This document shows positions 6,560 to 13,189 of a stretch of DNA of 21,038 nucleotides, in pieces (position 1 is the stretch's first letter; every line of letters begins with the position of its first letter). A program made the position numbers and the translations under genes. Source of the stretch: Bacillota bacterium (GTDB taxonomy: Bacteria > Bacillota > Clostridia > Clostridiales > Clostridiaceae); the NCBI GenBank assembly GCA_023424785.1, contig JAFADP010000183.1:1-21038 (forward strand), in the 5' to 3' direction. The notes under the pieces are model-generated. The model worked only from the letters and a program-made list of their open reading frames with translations, was not told the DNA's origin and made no database searches.

Positions 6560-7462
6560 TTATAATGAAATGTTTGAAATTTTAAATGAGTTATCTTCAC
6601 CTTTTGAAATAGAAACATAAATAATTTTTTCTTCTTTTGAACTGTCAGCTCCATTCTTTGTGAACTTTTCAAAACTTAATCTCCATTTAATTTCAGTTGG
6701 ATTATCTTCTTCATCAAAGAATTCATCATAAAAAAAGGCACTTTGAAAACTATAGGTATTATGTTCCTTGTCTAAATTAAATAATAGAGCTAAGTTTGAA
6801 GTATCTATAGTAGTAGAAAATATATCAGGCAAATCTTCTATTTCATAATTTTTTTCGATTAAATCAATAAATGAAAGTATATTACTAATTCCATCTATAG
6901 AGTTAAGTTCTTTACTAACATTTAAACTTTCTTCATTTATAAGCATGTAACTATTTAATGTTGATATTCCCTTAGAGGAAGTAAATGCATAGTATATAGG
7001 AGTTTTGCTATTTTTAGAATTTAAAATACCAAATATGTTTCCATTTAATTTTATTAAATCAGAGAATTTAGTTTTATTCCATGAAAATATATTTATAGTG
7101 CTATTACATTGAACTGCTATAATAGGGGTATCATTTCGAATAGTTTCAAAAATATAAACTTTCATAGGAAAAAAATCAGTTGAGGCAAAAGAGTTACCAC
7201 AACTATCACTAAGATAATAACTTTTTGCGTTTGTTGTTATTTTTACATCAGGTTTACTATTGTTTTTAATCACTTTTAAGGAATCAATTATACCATCACC
7301 ATCTAAATCTAATATATATTCTTTTGAGTTATCTATGGGTTCGAAAGTAGATACTATTTTATCAGGATAAGCCCTACATACAAATAAGATTCCAAGTATA
7401 AAAAAAATAATTAATAAGAAAGAAACAAAAATAAATTTTTTATTTACTAAACATATTTTCAT
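6560..7462 (-). CDS. Membrane-anchored hypothetical protein with a DxDxDG calcium-type loop
   Basis: This 300-residue product has an uncleaved-looking N-terminal anchor (residues about 10-29, FIFVSFLLIIFFILGILFVC). A soluble, probably extracytoplasmic part follows. Near its start, LDLDGDGIIDSL (about 51-62) has the D52-D54-D56-D60 pattern of EF-hand-like or VCBS-type calcium loops. The rest is beta-strand-like with no recognised domain. The Cys29 context LFVC is not a good lipobox. I chose ATG 7462 because GGAGGTG lies just upstream. A longer frame to 7627 would run into perR and has no ribosome-binding site. It is separated from perR by a strong hairpin, so it is its own unit. The function is unknown. 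Confidence 0.75.
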   Translation of the reverse strand: MKICLVNKKFIFVSFLLIIFFILGILFVCRAYPDKIVSTFEPIDNSKEYILDLDGDGIIDSLKVIKNNSKPDVKITTNAKSYYLSDSCGNSFASTDFFPMKVYIFETIRNDTPIIAVQCNSTINIFSWNKTKFSDLIKLNGNIFGILNSKNSKTPIYYAFTSSKGISTLNSYMLINEESLNVSKELNSIDGISNILSFIDLIEKNYEIEDLPDIFSTTIDTSNLALLFNLDKEHNTYSFQSAFFYDEFFDEEDNPTEIKWRLSFEKFTKNGADSSKEEKIIYVSISKGEDNSFKISNISL

Positions 7463-7494
7463 ATACACACCTCCATAGAAAGTATATGAAAATA
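7454..7494 (-). repeat. 13-bp inverted repeat spanning start codon and ribosome-binding site
   Basis: TATTTTCATATAC (7454-7466) and GTATATGAAAATA (7482-7494) are perfect inverted copies around a 15-nt loop that holds the ribosome-binding site of the gene starting at 7462. The start codon lies inside one arm. The other arm contains TATACT (minus strand, 7486-7481), a possible -10 element. It may be an mRNA hairpin controlling translation or a DNA operator over the promoter. Confidence 0.55.
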
Positions 7495-7518
7495 AAAATA
7501 AAAATAATAATATAAATA

Positions 7519-7550
7519 AAATAAGAACTACTATAGAGTAGTTCTTATTT
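7519..7550 (-). terminator. Terminator of perR
   Basis: A perfect 14-bp stem, AAATAAGAACTACT (7519-7532) with AGTAGTTCTTATTT (7537-7550), has a 4-nt loop. It overlaps the perR stop codon and is followed on the minus strand by T-rich sequence. Confidence 0.75.
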
Positions 7551-7952
7551 ACAACAAGGACAAATTCCATAAAAATAAATTTGATTTGATAAAATTTCGT
7601 AGTCTGAGTGTCTACTAGCTTCTTCATTTAATGTTTTTAATGGAAAATCATACATGTCCTCAACTTTTCCGCACTTTATACATTGAACGTGTGAATGAGG
7701 GAAGGAATTTGCGTCATATCTAAAATTTCCCTCTCCTACATTAATTTCTTGAATTAATCCGACCTCAGATAAAGTTTTTAATGCTTTATAAACTGTAGCA
7801 AGACTCATGGTTGGATATTCAGCTTGAATAGCTTTATAAATTATCTCAGCAGATGGATGATCTTTAGAGTTCATAAGATATTTATATACAGCTAGTCTTT
7901 GCGGAGTTAACTTTAATTTTTTTTCTTTGAAAATCTTAGTAATCGTATCCAT
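7545..7952 (-). CDS. perR: PerR, Fur-family peroxide-responsive repressor
   Basis: This 135-residue protein combines a winged-helix DNA-binding domain (LTPQRLAVYKYL, then the SLATVYKALKTL recognition region) with a dimerisation/metal domain. The PerR regulatory-metal ligands are all present with a constant offset of five from the B. subtilis protein: His32, Asp80 (RYDA), His86 and His88 (PHSH) and Asp99. So are the structural zinc cysteines 91/94 and 131/134. The aspartate at position 80 favours PerR over Fur or Zur. It would sense H2O2 by iron-catalysed oxidation of His32/His86 and de-repress peroxide defence genes. ATG 7952 has GAGG 8 nt upstream; a GTG at 7961 would add three residues. It has a perfect promoter with a possible self-operator in the spacer. 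Confidence 0.88.
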   Translation of the reverse strand: MDTITKIFKEKKLKLTPQRLAVYKYLMNSKDHPSAEIIYKAIQAEYPTMSLATVYKALKTLSEVGLIQEINVGEGNFRYDANSFPHSHVQCIKCGKVEDMYDFPLKTLNEEASRHSDYEILSNQIYFYGICPCCK

Positions 7953-7979
7953 AAATAACACCTCGTATATATATAATAA

Positions 7980-8008
7980 ATTATATATAATAATTAATAT
8001 ATTGTCAA
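7980..8008 (-). promoter_or_regulatory. Consensus sigma-A promoter of perR
   Basis: On the minus strand TTGACA (8008-8003), a 17-bp spacer, then TATAAT (7985-7980), a perfect consensus. It is 28 bp upstream of the perR start. Confidence 0.85.
7988..8002. promoter_or_regulatory. Candidate PerR box inside the perR promoter spacer
   Basis: TAATAATTAATATAT matches 11 of the 14 defined positions of the PerR box TTATAATnATTATAA. It sits between -35 and -10, where binding would block transcription, consistent with the autoregulation known for PerR. The region is almost pure A/T, so a chance match is quite possible. Confidence 0.3.
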
Positions 8009-8136
8009 TGATTGTTTATAAATTGTTATACTTATTTAATAATAACTATTATATAATAATATATATATTATATTATTATAATAATAAAAATATTCAGTAT
8101 ATTTGCAAATATTATTAACTGATGATAAACTTATTA

Positions 8137-8142
8137 TATAAT
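8137..8142 (+). promoter_or_regulatory. Possible -10 element of the gene at 8168
   Basis: TATAAT lies 25 bp before the start codon. No clear -35 is seen 16-18 bp upstream. The 7962-8167 stretch between the divergent genes is nearly pure A/T and otherwise holds the perR promoter only. Confidence 0.3.
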
Positions 8143-8167
8143 ATAGGTTAAAAAAGGAGAGAATAAT

Positions 8168-8494
8168 ATGTCAAAATATAAGGTTGGGGAAGAATTAATT
8201 ATAGTTAATGATCCTACTGAAGAAGAGGAAAAATTAAGACAACTTACTCATTTAAGTATGGAAGATGACTTTGCACAATTATCTTGGGGAATAAAGATTC
8301 TTAATGTTGAATACGATAAACCAAATATAACACTAACTTATAAAAATGCTTCAGGAGAAAAAAATAAAGTTTTTGCTGTTTGTAATGACATAGAAAATTT
8401 TGATCAAGAAATGGTTTTAGAAAAAGCTTTACTTAAGGCATTCCAAAATGAAATAGTTAATATATCTGTAATGAAGAATTTATTAAAAAAATAA
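8168..8494 (+). CDS. Small acidic hypothetical protein
   Basis: The 108-residue product has no recognised domain. It is acidic at the N-terminal third (DPTEEEEKLRQL), then has a beta-strand-like middle (WGIKILNVEYDKPNITLTYK) and a C-terminal helix (EMVLEKALLKAFQNEI). There is one cysteine and no signal or membrane segment, so it is probably cytosolic. ATG 8168 has AGGAGA at good spacing. It is divergent from perR and ends in its own terminator. Whether it belongs to the PerR regulon cannot be said. Real-gene status rests on codon use, the ribosome-binding site and the terminator. Confidence 0.75.
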   Translation: MSKYKVGEELIIVNDPTEEEEKLRQLTHLSMEDDFAQLSWGIKILNVEYDKPNITLTYKNASGEKNKVFAVCNDIENFDQEMVLEKALLKAFQNEIVNISVMKNLLKK

Positions 8495-8520
8495 AGGTTT
8501 ATTCAAGCCTTTATTTTTTT
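8489..8520 (+). terminator. Terminator of the gene at 8168
   Basis: AAATAAAGG (8489-8497) and CCTTTATTT (8508-8516) form a 9-bp stem with a 10-nt loop, followed by more Ts. The stop codon is inside the 5' arm. Confidence 0.8.
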
Positions 8521-8528
8521 TAAAACAA

Positions 8529-8564
8529 ATGTAAAAATATATAAAATAATATTTTGTTTTACAT
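8529..8564. repeat. 8-bp inverted repeat over the promoter of the 52-residue gene
   Basis: ATGTAAAA (8529-8536) and TTTTACAT (8557-8564) are perfect inverted copies 20 bp apart. The right arm overlaps the proposed -35 TTGTTT, so it could be an operator. No known regulator is assigned. Confidence 0.35.
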
Positions 8565-8581
8565 ATGGGTTGTAGTATAAT
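8554..8581 (+). promoter_or_regulatory. Sigma-A-type promoter of the 52-residue gene
   Basis: TTGTTT (8554-8559), 16 bp, TATAAT (8576-8581), ending 32 bp before the start codon at 8614. Confidence 0.5.
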
Positions 8582-8613
8582 ATTTATAATATCAAGAAAG
8601 GGGGATGATATTT

Positions 8614-8772
8614 ATGGATAAATGTCCATTTTGGTCTACTAACAAAAAAACGGTTCCATGCGATGAAGAGTGTCCTATGAATATATGCATAACTAAAGAA
8701 GAGTGTATTTTTAAAGAAGTTTTAGAAGAAGATTTATTTGAAGAAAAGTTGAATAGAGAAAATATAAGTTAA
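8614..8772 (+). CDS. 52-residue five-cysteine protein, possible zinc-binding
   Basis: The frame ATG 8614 to TAA 8772 encodes a 52-residue protein beginning MDKCPFWSTNKKTVPCDEEC. Cysteines at 4, 16, 20, 25 and 31 are packed into the first 31 residues, which looks like a small metal site. The rest is an acidic helix (FKEVLEEDLFEEKLNREN). AAGGGGG lies upstream with suitable spacing, a promoter precedes it, and a 17-bp terminator hairpin starts at its stop codon. It is short enough to be missed by automatic calling. The family is not recognised and the function is unknown. It converges on the nicotinate phosphoribosyltransferase gene. Confidence 0.72.
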   Translation: MDKCPFWSTNKKTVPCDEECPMNICITKEECIFKEVLEEDLFEEKLNRENIS

Positions 8773-8808
8773 AGTATATCTCAAAAAGGTGTTTTTGAGA
8801 TATACTTT
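8771..8808. terminator. Bidirectional terminator between convergent genes
   Basis: AAAGTATATCTCAAAAA (8771-8787) and TTTTTGAGATATACTTT (8792-8808) form a perfect 17-bp stem with a 4-nt loop. It lies between the 52-residue gene and the minus-strand gene ending at 8824, and could stop transcription from both sides. Confidence 0.85.
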
Positions 8809-8823
8809 TATTATATGTTATTA

Positions 8824-10290
8824 TTATATATTAGATTTATGAAGTAGTTGTTGTTTTAAATCCCAAAGTTCGTTTGATAAATCTACATAATATTTATGTG
8901 GATTTTCAAGTCTTAGTACTTCAGGCCAGAATTTCTTACATTCTTCTTTTGAAAACTCTTTTATATCTAATACACTTGGACTTTTATAAACTAAATTTCC
9001 TTCTTTAAATATTGGAACTAAGAGATCTTTAGTATAGTAATTTGTAATTTTTTTTCTTTTCCAAGTATGAACAGAATCAAATATTTCTAGTGGTTTATTT
9101 TCATCAATTACTTCATTATTTAGCATTAATAAATCAGCAATTGCCATATTAGTTTCTTTTTCAAATATTCTAATAACCTTTTTAAATCCTGGATTAGTTA
9201 CTTTTTCATCATTTTCACTTATTTTGATTTTTGGTATTATTTTATTATCTTTTTCTACTGCACATAGCTTATATACTCCACCAAAAACAGGTTCAGATTT
9301 TGCAGTTATTAATCTTTCTCCAACTCCGAAAGAATCTATACAAGCTCCTTGTTCTAACACATCTCTTATTATGTGCTCATCTAGGGAGTTAGATACGATT
9401 ATTTTACAATCGTTATAACCAGCTTTATCTAACATTTTTCTACAACGTTTTGTAAGATATGTAATATCACCAGAATCTATTCTTATAGCAACAGGTCTTT
9501 TTCCTAATGGCTTTAGAACTTCATCAAAAGCTTTAATAGCATTTGGGATTCCAGATTTTAACACACTATATGTATCTACTAATAAAACAGCTTCATCAGG
9601 ATATATTTCACACCAAGCTTTAAATGCCTCGTATTCTGTATCATATAGTTGAACCCAGCTATGAGCCATGGTACCTTTAGCAGGAACATTAAATAATTGT
9701 TCTGATAAAGTACATGCAGTTGAGCTACATCCACCTATAATAGCTGCTCTAGCTCCATATATAGCACCATCATATCCTTGAGCACGTCTTGAACCAAATT
9801 CCATAACAGGTTTACCATTTGCAGCACTGCATATTCTATTAGCTTTTGTTGCTATTAAAGTTTGATGATTGATTGTTAATAGAATCATGGTTTCAATAAA
9901 TTGAGCTTGAATAATAGGTCCTTTAACAACTACTAAAGGTTCATTTGGGAATACTGGATTACCTTCAGGAATAGCCCAAACATCACAAGAGAATTTAAAG
10001 TTTTTAAGATAATTTAAGAATTCCTCATTAAATATATTTTTATTTCTTAAGAACTCTAAATCCTTATCAGTAAATTTTAAGTTACTAAGATATTGCACAA
10101 GCTGTTCTACACCAGCCATTATACAATAACCACCACCATCTGGTACTCTTCTGAAGAACATATCAAAATAAGCAATTTGATTTTCTAAATTTTTATTAAA
10201 ATATCCATTTCCCATAGTTAGTTCATAAAAGTCAACTAACATTGTTAGGTTTCTTTCATTACTAACATCAAAATAAGTATTTCTTTCCAT
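8824..10290 (-). CDS. pncB: Nicotinate phosphoribosyltransferase
   Basis: This 488-residue enzyme makes nicotinate mononucleotide from nicotinate and PRPP with ATP, the entry step of NAD salvage (Preiss-Handler pathway). Family signatures are LTMLVDFYELTMGNGYF at the N-terminus, EFGSRRAQGYDGA (about 164-176), and GTMAHSWVQ with His210 at the place of the phosphorylated active-site histidine. IRIDSGD and DSFGVGERLITAKSEPVFGG for phosphate binding are also present. Its length agrees with the long Gram-positive form. ATG 10290 is preceded by GAGGAGG. It stands alone, divergent from the helicase gene, with a good promoter that contains inverted repeats. It would let the cell use environmental niacin. 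Confidence 0.95.
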   Translation of the reverse strand: MERNTYFDVSNERNLTMLVDFYELTMGNGYFNKNLENQIAYFDMFFRRVPDGGGYCIMAGVEQLVQYLSNLKFTDKDLEFLRNKNIFNEEFLNYLKNFKFSCDVWAIPEGNPVFPNEPLVVVKGPIIQAQFIETMILLTINHQTLIATKANRICSAANGKPVMEFGSRRAQGYDGAIYGARAAIIGGCSSTACTLSEQLFNVPAKGTMAHSWVQLYDTEYEAFKAWCEIYPDEAVLLVDTYSVLKSGIPNAIKAFDEVLKPLGKRPVAIRIDSGDITYLTKRCRKMLDKAGYNDCKIIVSNSLDEHIIRDVLEQGACIDSFGVGERLITAKSEPVFGGVYKLCAVEKDNKIIPKIKISENDEKVTNPGFKKVIRIFEKETNMAIADLLMLNNEVIDENKPLEIFDSVHTWKRKKITNYYTKDLLVPIFKEGNLVYKSPSVLDIKEFSKEECKKFWPEVLRLENPHKYYVDLSNELWDLKQQLLHKSNI

Positions 10291-10327
10291 AAGAAATCCT
10301 CCTCAATATAAAAAGTGAATTAAATCT

Positions 10328-10356
10328 ATTGTACATCTATAGTATTCTTATTACAA
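10328..10356 (-). promoter_or_regulatory. Sigma-A-type promoter of pncB
   Basis: On the minus strand TTGTAA (10356-10351), 17 bp, TACAAT (10333-10328), 38 bp upstream of the pncB start. Confidence 0.65.
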
Positions 10357-10363
10357 TATAGAT
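10328..10363. promoter_or_regulatory. Interleaved inverted repeats in the pncB promoter
   Basis: ATTGTA (10328-10333) mirrors TACAAT (10352-10357), and ATCTATA (10335-10341) mirrors TATAGAT (10357-10363). Both pairs overlap the promoter, as an operator would. A niacin-responsive repressor such as NiaR would be the natural candidate, but I cannot match its site from memory. Confidence 0.35.
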
Positions 10364-10411
10364 ATTTAAGAGATTTTTGGATAGAATACAAAAAAGAAGG
10401 GAGGATGAACA

Positions 10412-12418
10412 TTGAATTTAGATAAATATCAAATAAAAGCCGTAGAAGGAAAAGAAAGGAACATATTAGTAGTTGCTGCACCTGGGTCAGGAAAAACTAC
10501 TGTTATTATAAATAGAATAAATCATTTTGTTGAACACTTAAGAGTTAGAGAAGAGAATATAATAGTTTTAACATTTACTAAAGCAGCTGCTTTAAATATG
10601 AAAGAAAGATATAGAAATACTTTTTATAAAGAAAAGTCACCTTTCTTTGGGACGTTTCATGGACTATTTTATCAGATATTATTAAGATGTAATATAAAAG
10701 TAACTATAATAGAAGAGTTTGTTACTAAAAGAATTATAGAAGGTGTATTAAAAAAGTATTCTGATGATATAACTGAAGATAAAATAAGAGAAGTTATGAA
10801 TAATATATCTTTATTTAAAACATCTAGAATTAATATAAATGAATTTAAGCCATCAATTAATAATGATATTTTTAGTGAATGTTATGAAAGCTATACAGTT
10901 TATAAAAAAGAAAATAATCTTTGGGATTTTGATGATTTAGCATTGGAAGTATTAAAGTTATTTAGTGAAAATGAAAGATTACTAAGTGGTTATAAAAAAT
11001 TATTTAAATATATATTAGTTGATGAGTTCCAAGATTGTGATGAGCTTCAAATAGAATTTTTAAAACTCATGAATAATGGGGGAGAAACCTCTCTTTTTGC
11101 AGTAGGAGATGAGGATCAATGTATATATTCTTTTAGAGGCTCTAAGCCAGAATACATGGTTACCTTTAATAAAATATTTGTAGGTGGAAAAAAATATTTT
11201 CTATCTAAGAATTATAGAAGTAGAAAGAATATTATAGAAGCTTCTAAAAAAGTAATTGTTTTTAATAAGAAGAGAAATGATAAAGAAATTTTATGGAATA
11301 AGGAATATGATGGAGAAATAATCTGTAAGTCCATTATGGATGAAAGAGAGCAAGGAGAGGCAATATCTAAAAAGATAAAGGCTCTTAAAGAAAAAGGTTA
11401 TACCTATAAGGATAATATAATACTTTATAGAACTAATATGGAAGCTATGAGTATAATAGATTTATTTATACGAAATAAGATTCCTTTTTCTATTATAGAT
11501 AAACAATATAATTTTTTTAATCATTTCATATGTAAGGATTTATTAGCATACCTATCTTTAGCTAGTAATCCATATGATAGAGAAGCTTTTGTGAGAATAA
11601 TAAATAAGCCTTTTAGATATATAAGTAAAAATAACTTGTTATATTTAAAAGACTATAAACTTGAAAAAAATTCATTTGATATATTAATAGAAAAAGAGGA
11701 TACTCCATCATTTCAAAGAAAAAAACTAGATGAACTAAAACATGACTTTAACTTTATAAGTAAATCTTCATTAGGGAGTGCTATTCAGTTTATAATTAAT
11801 GACTTGGGATATATGGATTACTTAAGAGAATATTCTGATAAGTTTAGGGGAAGTTTAGAAGATTTAGAGGAAATAGTTGAGGAGTTTAAACTTTCTGCAT
11901 CTAGTTTTAAATCTATATGGGAGTTTACTACTCATATAGATGAGGTTGGAAAGCTGCTTGAGGAAAGTAAAAGAAATAGAAATGAAGATAGGGTTTTATT
12001 ATCAACTATACATGGAGTAAAGGGAATGGAGTTTCCAAATGTATTTATGATTAATTGCAATGAAGATACAATACCTCATGCATCAAGTAAAGAAGATAAT
12101 ATAGAAGAAGAAAGAAGATTATTCTATGTTGGAATAACAAGGGCTATAGATAATTTGTATTTGTATGTACCTAAAATGAGAAGGGGTAAATTTAAAGAGG
12201 CTTCTAGATTTCTAGAGGAAGGAGAGCTGTTTAAAGAAACATTATCTTCATCAGGATTAAGAAAAGGCGTTAGATTAAAGCATAAGGCTTTTGGAATGGG
12301 TATCGTAAGAGAAGTAATAGATGATGAAGTTAAAATAGCTTTTGATAATGGAAGAGAAAGAAGATTTTCAGGTAAAGTGCTATTAAGTAATGGTCTTATA
12401 GTAATACTGGAGTCTTAG
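10412..12418 (+). CDS. UvrD/PcrA-like superfamily 1 DNA helicase
   Basis: This 668-residue SF1A helicase would unwind DNA 3'-5' in repair or replication-fork rescue. It has a Q-motif (YQIKAV), motif I AAPGSGKTT at 22-30, motif Ia LTFTKAAA, motif II DEFQD at 204-208, and motif III GDEDQCIYSFRG. Motif IV includes LSKNYRS, motif V is STIHGVKGMEFPNVF and motif VI is RRLFYVGITRA. The C-terminus KGVRLKHKAFGMGIVREV is the tudor-like tail of PcrA/UvrD that contacts RNA polymerase. It is about 70 residues shorter than PcrA, so it is probably a paralogue rather than the essential PcrA. The start is TTG 10412, with GGGAGG 7 nt upstream. An out-of-frame ATG at 10405 directly abuts that site and opens only six codons. 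Confidence 0.92.
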   Translation: MNLDKYQIKAVEGKERNILVVAAPGSGKTTVIINRINHFVEHLRVREENIIVLTFTKAAALNMKERYRNTFYKEKSPFFGTFHGLFYQILLRCNIKVTIIEEFVTKRIIEGVLKKYSDDITEDKIREVMNNISLFKTSRININEFKPSINNDIFSECYESYTVYKKENNLWDFDDLALEVLKLFSENERLLSGYKKLFKYILVDEFQDCDELQIEFLKLMNNGGETSLFAVGDEDQCIYSFRGSKPEYMVTFNKIFVGGKKYFLSKNYRSRKNIIEASKKVIVFNKKRNDKEILWNKEYDGEIICKSIMDEREQGEAISKKIKALKEKGYTYKDNIILYRTNMEAMSIIDLFIRNKIPFSIIDKQYNFFNHFICKDLLAYLSLASNPYDREAFVRIINKPFRYISKNNLLYLKDYKLEKNSFDILIEKEDTPSFQRKKLDELKHDFNFISKSSLGSAIQFIINDLGYMDYLREYSDKFRGSLEDLEEIVEEFKLSASSFKSIWEFTTHIDEVGKLLEESKRNRNEDRVLLSTIHGVKGMEFPNVFMINCNEDTIPHASSKEDNIEEERRLFYVGITRAIDNLYLYVPKMRRGKFKEASRFLEEGELFKETLSSSGLRKGVRLKHKAFGMGIVREVIDDEVKIAFDNGRERRFSGKVLLSNGLIVILES

Positions 12419-12426
12419 TTACTTTA

Positions 12427-12470
12427 AAAAGTGTGAATTAATTATTTAAAAAATACTAATTCACACTTTT
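12427..12470. terminator. Bidirectional terminator between helicase and PII-like genes
   Basis: AAAAGTGTGAATTA (12427-12440) and TAATTCACACTTTT (12457-12470) form a 14-bp stem with a 16-nt loop and A/T flanks on both sides. It separates two convergent genes. The arm sequence GTGTGAATT recurs, with A or G, in two other intergenic hairpins of this window. Confidence 0.85.
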
Positions 12471-12472
12471 AT

Positions 12473-13177
12473 TTAATCTATGCTTCTATTAGTTGAGCTA
12501 ATTCCTATAACTTCATCTATAGGTAATGAAAAAACTATTCCCTTTTTATGAGTTTTACATAATATATTGTTACATATTTCTTGCATTATATTATGTTTAA
12601 CTTCTTTTTGAACAATAAGAAGTACAACATCTTTTTCAGGCTGAATTATAAGTTTAAAGAATTTTTCTATTTCATCAGAATCTAAGCTGCGTGCTCTAAT
12701 TGAGGTACCACCAGTAGCTCCAGCCCCCTTAGCCACTTCCATTACTATATCAGATTCACCATGATTTACGATACAAACAAGTAAATCATATTCATTGTTT
12801 TCTTTCATATCAATAGTCTCCTTATTTTTATCTAAATTATAATTACAGTTATCGTTGAATCTATGACATATAGTAGCACTCATTGCAGAAATAGAAATAG
12901 TAAAAGCTATACCTTTTCCCTGTTTCAAGAAGTGCATCTTGTTTTTAAATATTTTAAAAATATTTTTTACATTTAAATCTGGAACTAAGCTCATAACAAT
13001 ATCTTTCTCAGGCTCATCTAGCCCTAAGTAGTTCATAATATCTCTACTAGCAGTTCCAACTCCTAAGCTTATTAAGTGAAACTCAGAATTATTTTCATTA
13101 CAGAGTTTTATTATCTCCTCACCTTTTCCGCGGTCTACAATAGTTACAAGCCATTTAATAGAAGAGTTGCATATCAT
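12473..13177 (-). CDS. Tandem PII-like signalling protein, partner of the DUF1538 membrane protein
   Basis: The 234-residue protein consists of two PII-like (ferredoxin-fold) units, about 1-108 and 125-234. The second is better kept: GAGATGGTSIRARS, then QPEKDVVLLIVQKE and GIVFSLPIDEVIGIS, which matches the PII-family pattern. The first has LGVGTASRDIMNYLGLDEPEKDIVMSLV and GIAFTISISAMSA, with the GG-T loop degraded. Classical PII proteins bind ATP/ADP and 2-oxoglutarate and sit on transporters or enzymes; the GlnB T-loop tyrosine is not seen. The gene follows the DUF1538 gene by 12 bp, and its AGGAGGT site overlaps that gene's stop codon, so they are coupled. The likely role is nucleotide-dependent control of that transporter; this is inference. 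Confidence 0.8.
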   Translation of the reverse strand: MICNSSIKWLVTIVDRGKGEEIIKLCNENNSEFHLISLGVGTASRDIMNYLGLDEPEKDIVMSLVPDLNVKNIFKIFKNKMHFLKQGKGIAFTISISAMSATICHRFNDNCNYNLDKNKETIDMKENNEYDLLVCIVNHGESDIVMEVAKGAGATGGTSIRARSLDSDEIEKFFKLIIQPEKDVVLLIVQKEVKHNIMQEICNNILCKTHKKGIVFSLPIDEVIGISSTNRSID

Positions 13178-13189
13178 ACCAGGTACCTC

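Noticed and set aside
6560..7462. Lipoprotein call for the membrane-anchored protein
   Set aside because: The residues before Cys29 (LFV) do not make a normal lipobox.
7463..7627. Longer N-terminus for the membrane-anchored protein
   Set aside because: It would overlap perR, cross the perR terminator and lack a ribosome-binding site; ATG 7462 has a strong one.
7927..8118. 63-codon plus-strand frame in the AT-rich perR upstream region
   Set aside because: Composition is almost only Ile/Tyr/Asn/Leu, as expected of random A/T sequence, and it overlaps the perR promoter.
9224..9418. 64-codon plus-strand frame opposite pncB
   Set aside because: Antisense shadow of a well-conserved gene without a ribosome-binding site.
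10405..10425. ATG at 10405 as helicase start
   Set aside because: Out of frame, stops after six codons and abuts the ribosome-binding site; the TTG at 10412 is correctly spaced.
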